From Rhodocyclales bacterium (GTDB lineage: Bacteria; Pseudomonadota; Gammaproteobacteria; Burkholderiales; Rhodocyclaceae), in the NCBI GenBank assembly GCA_016235165.1, contig JACRLX010000026.1:1-64000 (forward strand): 64,000 nucleotides of DNA. Direction: 5' to 3'. The translations under genes were made by a program, and so were the position numbers. The notes under the pieces were generated by a model that did no database searches, was not told where the DNA came from, and saw nothing but the letters and a program-made list of their open reading frames with translations. Within the stretch, counting starts at the first letter, position 1. Every line of letters starts with the position of its first letter. Of this stretch, positions 51,185 through 59,548 are shown one piece after another.

Positions 51185-51681
51185 CAGAAGGGCAGGAAGG
51201 CCTTGAACACCGCGATGGTCAGGATGGTGTAGCCGGCGGCGATCACGTCGTCCATCATCACGCCGAGACCGTTCTTGACCTGGGTGTCGAAAAAGCGCGC
51301 CGGCTGCGGCTTGACGATGTCGTAGAAGCGGAACCAGAGGAAGGCCGCCAACTGCCAGAGGATTTCCTGCGGCGCCATCATCAGCACCGCCCAGAAAGGC
51401 ACGATCTCGTCCCAGACGATGGCGCCGTGATCGACCACGCCCAGCGCCCGCCCGGTGATCTGGCAGGCGGAAACGCCGACGATGAAGGCCAGCAGCAGGA
51501 AGATGGCGAAGCCGAGATCGCTTTCCAGATAGATTCGCAGGATGGGGTAGCTGAGCCAGGCGAAGGCGGTCCCCGCCGTGCCCGGCGCCCAGCGCGAGAG
51601 GCCGCTGCCGAAACCGCAGGCGACCAGATGCGCCGGGTGGTGCATGAGGAAACGGGCGGGCGGGGGCGGGAGTTTGGCCAT
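51184..51681 (-). CDS. pgpA: Phosphatidylglycerophosphatase A
   Basis: A 165-residue inner-membrane phosphatase with three or four hydrophobic helices. GSGLSRWAPGTAGTAFAW and VWDEIVPFWAVL hold the conserved acidic and Ser/Gly residues, and YDIVKPQPARFFD is the signature near the C terminus. It makes phosphatidylglycerol. The ATG at 51681 lies seven bases after the thiL stop. Confidence 0.92.
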   Translation of the reverse strand: MAKLPPPPARFLMHHPAHLVACGFGSGLSRWAPGTAGTAFAWLSYPILRIYLESDLGFAIFLLLAFIVGVSACQITGRALGVVDHGAIVWDEIVPFWAVLMMAPQEILWQLAAFLWFRFYDIVKPQPARFFDTQVKNGLGVMMDDVIAAGYTILTIAVFKAFLPF

Positions 51682-51688
51682 TGGTGGA

Positions 51689-52627
51689 TCAGGCTCCGAA
51701 ATGGTCGTAACCAGGGTGATCGATCTGGATCTTCGCGCCGCTGGCGTCACGCAGGTCGATTTGGCCGGTCGGCCCGGCTTCAATGACCCCGATGCGCGTC
51801 AGCGGCAGATCAAGCGCGAGGGATAGTGCCGCGATCTGCGCATGCCGGGCAACGGGGGAAGTAAACACCAGCTCGTAATCGTCGCCGCCCGCCAGCCAGG
51901 CCTCACGCTCGAAAGTCGGCGCCGGCAACACGGCGATTTGCAGGCGCGCGGCGACGCCGGAGGCGGCGAGGACATGCCCCAGGTCGGCCAGCAGGCCGTC
52001 GGAGACATCGATCGCCGCCGTGGCCAGGCCTTGCAATGCCAGCCCCAGCGCCACGCGCGGTTGCGGGCGTTGCAGCGCCGCGATGCAGTCGGCGCGGCGG
52101 GCTTCGTCGAGCTGCATGCGTCCTTGCAGATGGGCCAGGCCCAGCGCCGCGCGTCCGGGGCGGCCCGAGATCCAGATTTCGTCGCCTGGCTTGGTGCCGC
52201 TGCGGCGCAGGGCAGTTCCGGCGGCGACTTCGCCGAATATGCCGACGCAGAAATTGCGCGGCCCGCGCGTGGTGTCGCCGCCGATCAGATCGATGCCGAA
52301 CTCCGCGGCGCAGGCGAAGAAGCCGCGCGCAAAGGCGGCGATCCAGGCTTCATCGGCCTCCGGCAGCGCCAGGGCCAGCGTCGCCCAGCGCGGCCGGGCG
52401 CCCATCGCGGCGAGGTCGGAAACGTTCACCGCCAGGGTTTTCCAGCCCAGGTCTTGCGGGTCGGTGTCGGCAAGGAAATGAGTGCCTTCCACCAGCATGT
52501 CGCTGGAAATCACCAGTTCGCAGCCGGGGCCGGGCGCGATCAGCGCGGCATCGTCGCCGACGCCGAGGGTCGTGTGTGTGGTCCCGCGCGTGAAATGGCG
52601 CGCGATGAGTTCGAATTCCGAGGGCAC
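51689..52627 (-). CDS. thiL: Thiamine-monophosphate kinase
   Basis: A 312-residue kinase that forms thiamine diphosphate. GVGDDAALIAPG, SSDMLVEGTHFLADTDPQDLGWKTLAVNVSDLAAMGARP and IGGDTTRG are the metal and ATP-binding stretches; DVSDGLLADLGH is the second metal site. It starts with GTG at 52627, four bases after the nusB stop. Confidence 0.95.
   Translation of the reverse strand: MPSEFELIARHFTRGTTHTTLGVGDDAALIAPGPGCELVISSDMLVEGTHFLADTDPQDLGWKTLAVNVSDLAAMGARPRWATLALALPEADEAWIAAFARGFFACAAEFGIDLIGGDTTRGPRNFCVGIFGEVAAGTALRRSGTKPGDEIWISGRPGRAALGLAHLQGRMQLDEARRADCIAALQRPQPRVALGLALQGLATAAIDVSDGLLADLGHVLAASGVAARLQIAVLPAPTFEREAWLAGGDDYELVFTSPVARHAQIAALSLALDLPLTRIGVIEAGPTGQIDLRDASGAKIQIDHPGYDHFGA
51913..51938 (+). 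repeat. 26-bp bipartite motif copy
   Basis: AAGTCGGCGCCGG, four bases, ACGGCGATT. It lies in thiL, where the minus strand reads IAVLPAPTF. Confidence 0.7.
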
Positions 52628-52631
52628 GGAA

Positions 52632-53066
52632 TCAGCGCAGCTTGAGTTCAGCGGCCCTCAGCACCGCCGCCAGCTTGTCGAGCACGCCATTGACGAACTT
52701 GTGGCCGTCGGTGCCGCCGTAGGTCTTGGCCAGTTCGATGGCCTCGTTGATGATCACGCGGTAGGGCGTTTCCGGGTGCAGCCTGAGTTCGCAGGCGCCC
52801 AGCAGCAGGATGCAGCGCTCGATCGGCGAGACCTCGTCCCAGCGGCGGTCGATGTGCGGCGCGAGGTCGGCTTCGAGCGTCGTGGCGGAAGCGCGGGTTT
52901 CGTTCAGCAGCGTGGCATACAGCGCGGTATCGGACTTGTCGAAACCCGCCACGCTTTCGGCCTGGACCTGGATTGCGGCCTCGTCCTGCCCGCCGACCTG
53001 CCACTGATACAAACCCTGGATGACGAACTCGCGGGCGCGCCGGCGTGGCGACTTGCTGCCTGCCAT
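52632..53066 (-). CDS. nusB: Transcription antitermination factor NusB
   Basis: A 144-residue RNA-binding protein (RRRAREFVIQGLYQWQVGG, SPIERCILLLGACEL, PYRVIINEAIELAKTYGG, KFVNGVLDKLA). It binds boxA RNA with S10 in rRNA operon antitermination. It overlaps the ribH stop by one base, the usual ribH-nusB order. Confidence 0.95.
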   Translation of the reverse strand: MAGSKSPRRRAREFVIQGLYQWQVGGQDEAAIQVQAESVAGFDKSDTALYATLLNETRASATTLEADLAPHIDRRWDEVSPIERCILLLGACELRLHPETPYRVIINEAIELAKTYGGTDGHKFVNGVLDKLAAVLRAAELKLR

Positions 53067-53524
53067 TACTTGAGTGCCCTGAGCAGGTTGGCCATTTCGA
53101 TCGCCGCCTGCGCAGCCTCGGTACCCTTTTGCACCATGCGCACCAAGGCCTGGTCGTCGTTCTCGGTGGTCAGCACGGCATTGGCGATGGGGATGCCGCT
53201 GTCGAGCTGAACATCGGTGATGCCGCGCGCGGACTCGTTGGAGACGATCTCGAAGTGGTAAGTCTCGCCGCGTATCACGGCGCCCAGTGCAACCAGTGCA
53301 TCGAAACGGCCGCTTTGCGCCATCACCTGCAATGTCAGCGGCAGTTCCAGTGCGCCCGGCACCGTGGCATAGGTAACATCGCCCTCGGCGACGCCGAGCC
53401 GCGCCAATTCGGTGAGGCAGCCAGAGCGCAGGCCGGCGCCGATGTCCTGGTTGAAGCGCGCCTGGACGACGCCGATGCGCAGGCCGTGGCCGGCGAGCTT
53501 GGGTTCGAGTTCCCGAATGCTCAT
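53066..53524 (-). CDS. ribH: 6,7-dimethyl-8-ribityllumazine synthase
   Basis: A 152-residue enzyme of riboflavin synthesis: [45 protein letters not shown] with the catalytic His in TYHFE, and [16 protein letters not shown]. The ATG overlaps the stop of the RibB-like gene by four bases. Confidence 0.95.
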   Translation of the reverse strand: MSIRELEPKLAGHGLRIGVVQARFNQDIGAGLRSGCLTELARLGVAEGDVTYATVPGALELPLTLQVMAQSGRFDALVALGAVIRGETYHFEIVSNESARGITDVQLDSGIPIANAVLTTENDDQALVRMVQKGTEAAQAAIEMANLLRALK

Positions 53525-54624
53525 GGCGTGTCCCCCGCCGGGCTGAAATAGCCGGTGATTTCGAGGCCGAAGCCGGCCATGCTCGGCATCTTGCGCGGGC
53601 TGGACATCAGGCGCATCCTGCCGACGCCGAGCTCGCGCAGGATTTGCGCGCCGATGCCGTAGATGCGTGGGTCCCAGGTGTAGGCCGGGCGCTCCGTTTT
53701 TTCCTTGTTCAGCGCGGCGAGCAGGGCATTGCCGGACTCGGCACGATGCAGCATGACCAGTACGCCGCCGCCCTGTTCGGCAATGGTGCGCAGGGCGAAA
53801 TCGACGCTGTAGGTGTGACCGCGACTGCCGTGGTCGAGGAAATCGAGCACGCAGATCGCCTCATGCACGCGCACCAGGGTTTCCTTGCTCGCCGTGATTT
53901 CGCCGCAGGACATCGCCAGGTGAACGTCGCCGCTCGACCTGTCGGCGAAAGCACGCAGGCGGAAACGGCCTTGCGCACAATCGACCTCCTTGTCGGCCAC
54001 GCATTCGATCAGTTTTTCGGTTTCCGAGCGGTGCTGGATCAGGTCGCGGATGGTGCCAATCCTGAGGCCATGCTCACGGGCGAACTCCAGCAGGTCCGGC
54101 AGCCGCGCCATGGTGCCGTCGTCCTTGAGGATTTCGCAGATCACCGAGGCGGGCTCGCAGCCGGCGAGCTGAGCGAAATCGCATCCGGCTTCGGTATGGC
54201 CGGCACGCACCAGCACGCCGCCGTTCTGCGCCATCAGCGGAAAGATGTGCCCGGGCTGGACGATGTCAACCGGCTTGGCATTCCTGGCCACGGCGGTCAG
54301 CACGGTGCGCGAGCGATCCTGGGCCGAGATGCCGGTGGTGACGCCCTCGGCCGCCTCGATCGAGACTGTGAAGGCGGTGCCATGCTGCGCCTTGTTGTCG
54401 CGCACCATCAGCGGCAGATCGAGCTGGCGGCAGCGCGCTTCGGTCAGCGTCAGGCAGATCAGGCCGCGGCCAAACTTGGCCATGAAGTTGATCGCCTCCG
54501 GCGTGCAGTGTTCGGCGGCGATGACGAGGTCGCCCTCGTTTTCGCGGTCCTCCTCGTCAACCAGGATCACCATGCGGCCGGCGCGCATGTCGGCGACGAT
54601 GTCGAGTACGGGGCTGATGCTCAT
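53521..54624 (-). CDS. ribB: DHBP synthase with degenerate GTP cyclohydrolase II domain
   Basis: A 367-residue fusion. The N-terminal domain (about 1-200) is an intact 3,4-dihydroxy-2-butanone-4-phosphate synthase: [37 protein letters not shown]. The C-terminal RibA-like domain (about 210-367) has lost the zinc-site motif; where GTP cyclohydrolase II has ECLTGD and CDCG, this protein reads [17 protein letters not shown]. It should make the four-carbon riboflavin precursor but not open GTP. Such RibBX-type fusions occur in betaproteobacteria, with a separate RibA elsewhere. It overlaps ribH. Confidence 0.88.
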   Translation of the reverse strand: MSISPVLDIVADMRAGRMVILVDEEDRENEGDLVIAAEHCTPEAINFMAKFGRGLICLTLTEARCRQLDLPLMVRDNKAQHGTAFTVSIEAAEGVTTGISAQDRSRTVLTAVARNAKPVDIVQPGHIFPLMAQNGGVLVRAGHTEAGCDFAQLAGCEPASVICEILKDDGTMARLPDLLEFAREHGLRIGTIRDLIQHRSETEKLIECVADKEVDCAQGRFRLRAFADRSSGDVHLAMSCGEITASKETLVRVHEAICVLDFLDHGSRGHTYSVDFALRTIAEQGGGVLVMLHRAESGNALLAALNKEKTERPAYTWDPRIYGIGAQILRELGVGRMRLMSSPRKMPSMAGFGLEITGYFSPAGDTP

Positions 54625-54656
54625 GCTGTGACTACCAGTGTGAGAAACCGCGCATT

Positions 54657-55253
54657 TTACGCCGCGTCGGGGTTCAGCATCCGCTCCACGTAACGTGCGA
54701 TGAGGTCGATCTCCAGATTGACCTTGGCCCCCGGATGCAGGCGCTTCAGCGTGGTGACCTCGACCGTATGCGGGATCAGGTTGATCGAGAACCTGCGGCC
54801 CTTGACCTTGTTGGTGGTCAGGGACACACCATCGACCACGATCGAGCCCTTGCGTGCAATGTACCTGGCGAGCGACTTGGGTGCTTTGATCACCAGTTCG
54901 TGCGATTCGCCGATGGGCTCGAATTTTTCCACCTCGCCGACGCCATCGACATGGCCCGAGACCAGATGGCCGCCGATGAAGTCCGATAGGCGCATGGCCT
55001 TTTCGAGATTGACTTCGCCGCCGACCGCGTCGAGGCCGATAGTGCAGTCCAGGGTTTCGCGCGAGACATCGACCTGATAGCTGGCCTTCTTCTTCGCGAT
55101 CACCGTCAGGCAAACGCCGCCATGGGCGATCGAATCGCCGAGCGCGACGTCGGCAAGCTTGAGGCGGGGCGCCTCGACGGTGAGGCGCAGGCCTTTTTCC
55201 AGCGGTTGGACATGGCTGATCTTGCCGACGGCGGTGATGATGCCGGTGAACAT
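54657..55253 (-). CDS. ribE: Riboflavin synthase alpha subunit
   Basis: A 198-residue enzyme of two tandem lumazine-binding barrels, starting MFTGIITAVGKI. The halves are GDSIAHGGVCLTV with ISGHVDGVG-like GGHLVSGHVDGVGEV, and GSIVVDGVSLTTNKV with FSINLIPHT. It forms riboflavin from two lumazines. It heads the ribE-ribB-ribH-nusB-thiL-pgpA-cinA series. No FMN riboswitch is recognisable in the 19 bases before it. Confidence 0.94.
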   Translation of the reverse strand: MFTGIITAVGKISHVQPLEKGLRLTVEAPRLKLADVALGDSIAHGGVCLTVIAKKKASYQVDVSRETLDCTIGLDAVGGEVNLEKAMRLSDFIGGHLVSGHVDGVGEVEKFEPIGESHELVIKAPKSLARYIARKGSIVVDGVSLTTNKVKGRRFSINLIPHTVEVTTLKRLHPGAKVNLEIDLIARYVERMLNPDAA

Positions 55254-55272
55254 GGGCGGTACTCCGAAGTGG

Positions 55273-57036
55273 TTAGCGCAGGACGCGATCGAGGGTGGGC
55301 AGGAAGGTATCGGCTTTCTGGAAGCCGACCACGCGCAGGTCGGCCAGTTCGGACCCGGTGGAGCTCCAGAAGATGATGCCGGGCGGGCCGAACAGGCCGA
55401 AGCGCTTGAGCAGGGCCTTGTCGGCATCCGAGTTGGCGGTCACGTCGGCCTGCAGCAGCAGCATCTGTTTCATGCGCGCGGCCACCTTGACATCGGCGAA
55501 GGTGAAGCGCTCCATTTCCTTGCAGCTGACGCACCAGTCGGCATAGAAGTCGAGCATCACCGGCTTGCCGGCGGCCTTGGCCTCGGCCAGGCGCGCATCG
55601 AGCTTTTCAAGGCTGGCGACGCGCTCGAAGGCCGGCCCATGGGCCTCGGTGGCATTGCCCGTGCGCAGGAAGCCGAGCGGTTGCAGGGGATCCTTGGCGC
55701 CCCCCAGCACGCCCATCAGCATCGCCGCGCCACCGAGCAGCAGGACCACGCCGAGGCCCTTGCCGAAGCGCTGCCAGCCGTGGGCGTTGCTCGGTAAGGG
55801 GTCCAGCGCGTGGAGGAAAATCGCCGGCACCACCATCAGCAGCGCCCAGCCCAGCATTTGCGTCCACAGCGGGATTACCGGCGAGACCAGCCACAGCGCG
55901 GTGGCGAGCATGATCACGCCGAAGAATTTCTTCACGCCCTCCATCCAGGGGCCGGATTTGGGCAGCAGCGAGCGCGAGAAGGCGCCGACCAGCAGCAGCG
56001 GCGCGCCCATGCCCAGGGCCATGATGAACAGCGCGCTGCCGCCGAGTGCCGCGTCACCGGTCTTGGCTATGTAGAGCAGGGCGCCGGCCAGCGGCGCGGC
56101 GACACAGGGGCCGACGATCAGCGCCGACAGGGCGCCCATCAGCGCGATCGCCGGCAGCGAGCCGCCCTGCCTGTTGGCCGTGTCGGATACCCTGCTTTGC
56201 AGCGCGGCGGGGAGCTGCAACTCGTAGAAGCCGAACATCGAGAGCGACAACACGACGAAGACCAGGGCGAAGGCGCCGAGCACCCAGGCATTTTGCAGTG
56301 CCGCCGAAAGCAGCGTGCCGGACAAGCCGGCGGCGACGCCGACGATGGCGTAGGTAACGGCCATGCCCAGCACATAGGCCAGCGAAAGCACGAAGGCGCG
56401 CAGGTGGCTGACCGCGTGCCCATGATTGACGATGATGCCCGAGAGGATGGGAATCATCGGGAAGACGCAGGGCGTCAGCGAGAGCAGCAGGCCGAAGCCG
56501 AAGAAGCTGGCCAGCACCAGCGCCAGGCTGTCGCCCTTGAACAGGCCGGCGATGCGCGAACTTTCGTCGCCCGACGTGTCGGCCGTGGCGGCTCCCGCGG
56601 AAGTCGGCGCCGGCGGGACGCCGATTCCGGCCGCGGCAAGATCGATCTTCGCCTCCTGGTTGATCGGTGGGTAACAGATGCCGCCATCCCAGCAACCCTG
56701 GGATACCGCCTTGAGCGTGACCGCGCCGGCAGCCTCGACCGGGATCAGGATCTTCACCTCCTTGCGGTAGGTCTCGACCTTGCCGAAGTTCTCGTCGTCC
56801 TTGACCTTGCCGGGCGGGTACGTCGGCGCGCCCAGCGTGCCGCCCTCGGCCGCGAACTTGAACTTGTCGCGGTACATGTAGTACTGGTCGGTGATCTGCC
56901 AGCGCGCCTCGATGGTCGTGGCATCCACGGCGCGGGCCGAAAAGCGGAAGGCCTGCTCGGGCGGCAGCGGTTCTTCGGCACGGGTCGGGCCGCTCACCAC
57001 GAGCAGCAGCAGCAGAAACATCAGGCGAATCAGCAT
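55273..57036 (-). CDS. dsbD: Thiol:disulfide interchange protein DsbD
   Basis: A 587-residue inner-membrane protein. Signal peptide (about 1-20); N-terminal periplasmic domain with redox Cys115 and Cys121 (GCWDGGICYPP); eight-helix membrane domain with LTPCVFPMIPILSG and GPCVAAPLAGALLY; C-terminal thioredoxin domain with WCVSCKEME. All three cysteine pairs are present, so it can carry electrons from the cytoplasm to periplasmic proteins such as DsbC and cytochrome c factors. It overlaps the cutA stop by seven bases. Confidence 0.95.
   Translation of the reverse strand: MLIRLMFLLLLLVVSGPTRAEEPLPPEQAFRFSARAVDATTIEARWQITDQYYMYRDKFKFAAEGGTLGAPTYPPGKVKDDENFGKVETYRKEVKILIPVEAAGAVTLKAVSQGCWDGGICYPPINQEAKIDLAAAGIGVPPAPTSAGAATADTSGDESSRIAGLFKGDSLALVLASFFGFGLLLSLTPCVFPMIPILSGIIVNHGHAVSHLRAFVLSLAYVLGMAVTYAIVGVAAGLSGTLLSAALQNAWVLGAFALVFVVLSLSMFGFYELQLPAALQSRVSDTANRQGGSLPAIALMGALSALIVGPCVAAPLAGALLYIAKTGDAALGGSALFIMALGMGAPLLLVGAFSRSLLPKSGPWMEGVKKFFGVIMLATALWLVSPVIPLWTQMLGWALLMVVPAIFLHALDPLPSNAHGWQRFGKGLGVVLLLGGAAMLMGVLGGAKDPLQPLGFLRTGNATEAHGPAFERVASLEKLDARLAEAKAAGKPVMLDFYADWCVSCKEMERFTFADVKVAARMKQMLLLQADVTANSDADKALLKRFGLFGPPGIIFWSSTGSELADLRVVGFQKADTFLPTLDRVLR
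56601..56626 (+). repeat. 26-bp bipartite motif copy
   Basis: AAGTCGGCGCCGG, four bases, ACGCCGATT. It falls in the linker after the N-terminal domain of dsbD (the minus strand reads GVPPAPTSA), a place tolerant of added sequence. Confidence 0.65.
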
Positions 57037-57383
57037 GGGGCGGGGCTTTCCGGGGTGGCGGGCAGGGTTTCGGCGGCGACCCAGTCGAGGTAGGCCGGGA
57101 GGCCGCGCCCGATAGGGACAGCGATGATCTCCGGAAGTTCATAGGGATGCGCGGCCCGGATCGCGTTTTCCAGTGCCGCATAGCGAATCGCAGTGGTCTT
57201 GATCAGCACGGGCACCTCCCGCGCTTCCTCGACGGCTCCCTGCCAGCGATACACCGAGGTGCATGGCGCCAGGATATTGATGCACGCCGCCAGCCTCGCT
57301 TCCAACAGCCCCCTGGCCAGCGTGCGGGCACTGGATTCATCGGGCAGGTTGGTCAGGATCAGCAGGGTTTGCGCGGTTTCCAT
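57030..57383 (-). CDS. cutA: Divalent-cation tolerance protein CutA
   Basis: A 117-residue trimeric protein: TNLPDESSARTLARGLLEARLAACINILAPCTSVYRWQG, EVPVLIKTTAIRYAALENAIRAAHPYELPEIIAVPI. It is tied to copper and other metal tolerance, though its mechanism is unclear. It is co-transcribed with dsbD, an arrangement seen in other proteobacteria. Confidence 0.95.
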   Translation of the reverse strand: METAQTLLILTNLPDESSARTLARGLLEARLAACINILAPCTSVYRWQGAVEEAREVPVLIKTTAIRYAALENAIRAAHPYELPEIIAVPIGRGLPAYLDWVAAETLPATPESPAPC

Positions 57384-57469
57384 TGGCTTATTCTACCTTC
57401 GGCAATTGGCGTGCCTGGGGTAGGCTGGGGCTTCCGGCCGGTATCCGCCGGGTGCATACGGAGGTTGGC

Positions 57470-59386
57470 TTGAGCAAATTACTCACCGGATTGATGGAGG
57501 CAGAACGCAAGCGGCGTCAGCTCGCGCCCAAAACGCCAACTCCACCGGCGCCTTCCGTGACAGCGGTGGCGCCTGCCGCCCAGGATCCGGTATCCGAAGA
57601 GGTCGTCTCGGCCGATTCCGATGCGGCTCGCATCGCCGCCGAACACCGTGCCACCGAAGAGGCGAATGCGCGCATCGCGGCCGAGGCCGGGGCATTGCAG
57701 GAAGCGCTGCGACGCGAAGAGGTCGCGCTGGCGCTGGCCGCTGCCGCCAATGAACGGGCCACGCGTGAGGCGGAACATGAGCGCCTGGCCATGGAACGAC
57801 AAGCGGCGGAATCCCGTGCCGCAGCCCAGGTCGAAAGTCAGCTGCGCGCCGAGCAGGAGGCCGAGCTTGCCGCCGAACGCAAGCGGACCAGCGAACAGCA
57901 GGCCGCCGAGGCGGCGCGGACGCGGGCGGATCTGGAAGCCGCCGCCGCGCAAAAAGCCGCCGAGGCACAGCAGGCGGAACAGAGGGCGGAGGCCGCCTTG
58001 TGCGAGCGTGCGGCGACGGAAGACCGGGCCCGGGAGGCGGCGGTACGCCGCGGCGAAGCGGATGCCGAGGCGACCCGTGCCGCCACGGCCCGCAAGCTGG
58101 CCGAGGAAACCTTGCGCCGGACCCATGCCGAACGGATCGCCGCTGACGAAGCGGCGGCGCGGGAGGCAGTGTTGCGAAAGGAAGCGGAACTTGACGCCGA
58201 AGCCACAGCGCGCGCCCGGATCGAAGCTGAACAGGCGGCCTTGGCTGCCGCGCAAGGCGCCGAACGCAGCCTTGCCGAGCAATTGGCAGCGGCTGAAGCC
58301 CGGGTCGGAGCGGAAGCCGAGCTGACCGCGACCGCCGCTGCCCGCGTCGCAGCCGAGGCAAAAGCGGCGGAGCGTGCCGCCGATTGCGCCCGGCTTGATC
58401 AACTGGCGACGGCGGCTGCCCAGGCAAGGGCGGAGGAGCAGCAGCGGGCCATGCAGGAGATGCAGGAGAAAGCTCTTGCCGAACGCCGGGCCAGCGAGGC
58501 GCTTGCCGGCAGAGTCGCGGCGGAGCAGGCCGCGCTGGAAGACGCCTGCCGGCGCGAAACCGCGGCGAACCAGCTTGCCGCTGTCGCGGCAGAGCGCGAG
58601 GCCGGCGAGGCCGAACTCGCACGCAAGGCCGAAGCGCGCCGCGTGGCTGAAGCTGCGGCGAGCGCCCGCCTGGCCGAGCAAGCTCGTGCCGATGACGCGC
58701 TGACCGCGGCGGCGCAGCGCAGGCAGGCCGCAGAGATTGAGGCGACGCATGCGGCCCAAGAGCGGGCGGAGGCGGAAATGCTGGCCGTGGCGGCATTGCA
58801 GCGGCGCGAGGCAACGGAGGCGGCTGCCTTGGAACAGACCCGCCAGGCTGAGAAGGCGGCAGCAAGCAAACTGGCCGCCGAGCAGGCGCGTTTGACCAAG
58901 GAAACGGAATTGGCCGAGCTGGTGCGGCAGCGGGAGATTTCCGAATCCGAAGCAGCGCGCCTGGCGGCCGAAGCGCTGAATGTTGAGCGCAGCGCCGAGG
59001 CAAAGGCGCAGGCGAGAAAAGCGCGCGAAGTATCGCTGGCCCAGGCGGCGCGCCGACGCGCCGATCTGGAAACCGAGTTGGCAATGGTCGCGCAAGCCCG
59101 CCGTGGTGCGGAAGCTGCCGCGGATGAAATCGCGCTGGCGCGCGCCGCGACGGCGAGCACCGGCGCCAAGACTCCCGCAGCCACCCGCCGTGCCGCGGCG
59201 GGCCCGCGTCTGTGGCTTGCCACGGCATGTGCCATCGCGCTGGCGAGCGGCATCGGGATCGGCAACTGGCTGGCCGGGCCGGCGCGAACCCCCGTTTCGC
59301 CAGCGATTCCAGAGTTGCCGAGGGTAGACCTCAAGCTCGACTACAGGCTGGCCACGCCACCTCCCGGCGCAATACCAGGCCAGTAA
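57470..59386 (+). CDS. Large Ala/Glu-rich coiled-coil protein with C-terminal membrane anchor
   Basis: A 638-residue protein of unknown function. GGAGG at 57460-57464 sits well before a TTG at 57470, giving MSKLLTGLMEAERKRRQ; no ATG with a good site exists nearby. After a Pro-rich stretch (about 20-45), residues 50-575 are a nearly unbroken helix of Ala, Glu, Arg and Gln heptads with no gap. One membrane segment follows (about 581-600, LWLATACAIALASGIGIG), then a 38-residue Pro-rich tail. It resembles TolA-like or polar scaffold proteins only in composition. The neighbouring two-partner secretion genes run the same way, but a functional link is unproven. Confidence 0.75.
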   Translation: MSKLLTGLMEAERKRRQLAPKTPTPPAPSVTAVAPAAQDPVSEEVVSADSDAARIAAEHRATEEANARIAAEAGALQEALRREEVALALAAAANERATREAEHERLAMERQAAESRAAAQVESQLRAEQEAELAAERKRTSEQQAAEAARTRADLEAAAAQKAAEAQQAEQRAEAALCERAATEDRAREAAVRRGEADAEATRAATARKLAEETLRRTHAERIAADEAAAREAVLRKEAELDAEATARARIEAEQAALAAAQGAERSLAEQLAAAEARVGAEAELTATAAARVAAEAKAAERAADCARLDQLATAAAQARAEEQQRAMQEMQEKALAERRASEALAGRVAAEQAALEDACRRETAANQLAAVAAEREAGEAELARKAEARRVAEAAASARLAEQARADDALTAAAQRRQAAEIEATHAAQERAEAEMLAVAALQRREATEAAALEQTRQAEKAAASKLAAEQARLTKETELAELVRQREISESEAARLAAEALNVERSAEAKAQARKAREVSLAQAARRRADLETELAMVAQARRGAEAAADEIALARAATASTGAKTPAATRRAAAGPRLWLATACAIALASGIGIGNWLAGPARTPVSPAIPELPRVDLKLDYRLATPPPGAIPGQ

Positions 59387-59393
59387 AAGGAGT

Positions 59394-59483
59394 ATGAATC
59401 TGGGGAATGGGCGAGCAGGTCATGGCAGTGCTGTGGCGATTTCGCCGCGAGCTGGTCATGCCCCCGTGATTTTGTTTGCCTGA
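59394..59483 (+). CDS. Possible 29-residue small ORF
   Basis: AAAGGAG stands directly before an ATG, and the frame reads MNLGNGRAGHGSAV and on for 29 codons to a stop. It could be a short leader of the secretion pair or a chance match at the end of the coiled-coil gene. The rest of the gap to 59548 is unusually AT-rich. Confidence 0.25.
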   Translation: MNLGNGRAGHGSAVAISPRAGHAPVILFA

Positions 59484-59548
59484 GGGGCCTGCTTCTGTTA
59501 ACGTTATCGGTGGCTTGATATTTTACGAGAAGTAAATTTTATATCTCA

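Noticed and set aside
54625-54656. FMN riboswitch near the riboflavin genes
   Set aside because: The gaps before ribE and ribB are only 19 and 32 bases, too short, and none of the conserved RFN blocks is seen.
57479-59095. Long minus-strand frames opposite the coiled-coil gene
   Set aside because: They are low-complexity Arg/Gly/Pro or Leu-rich mirror images of the Ala/Glu heptads with no ribosome-binding site.
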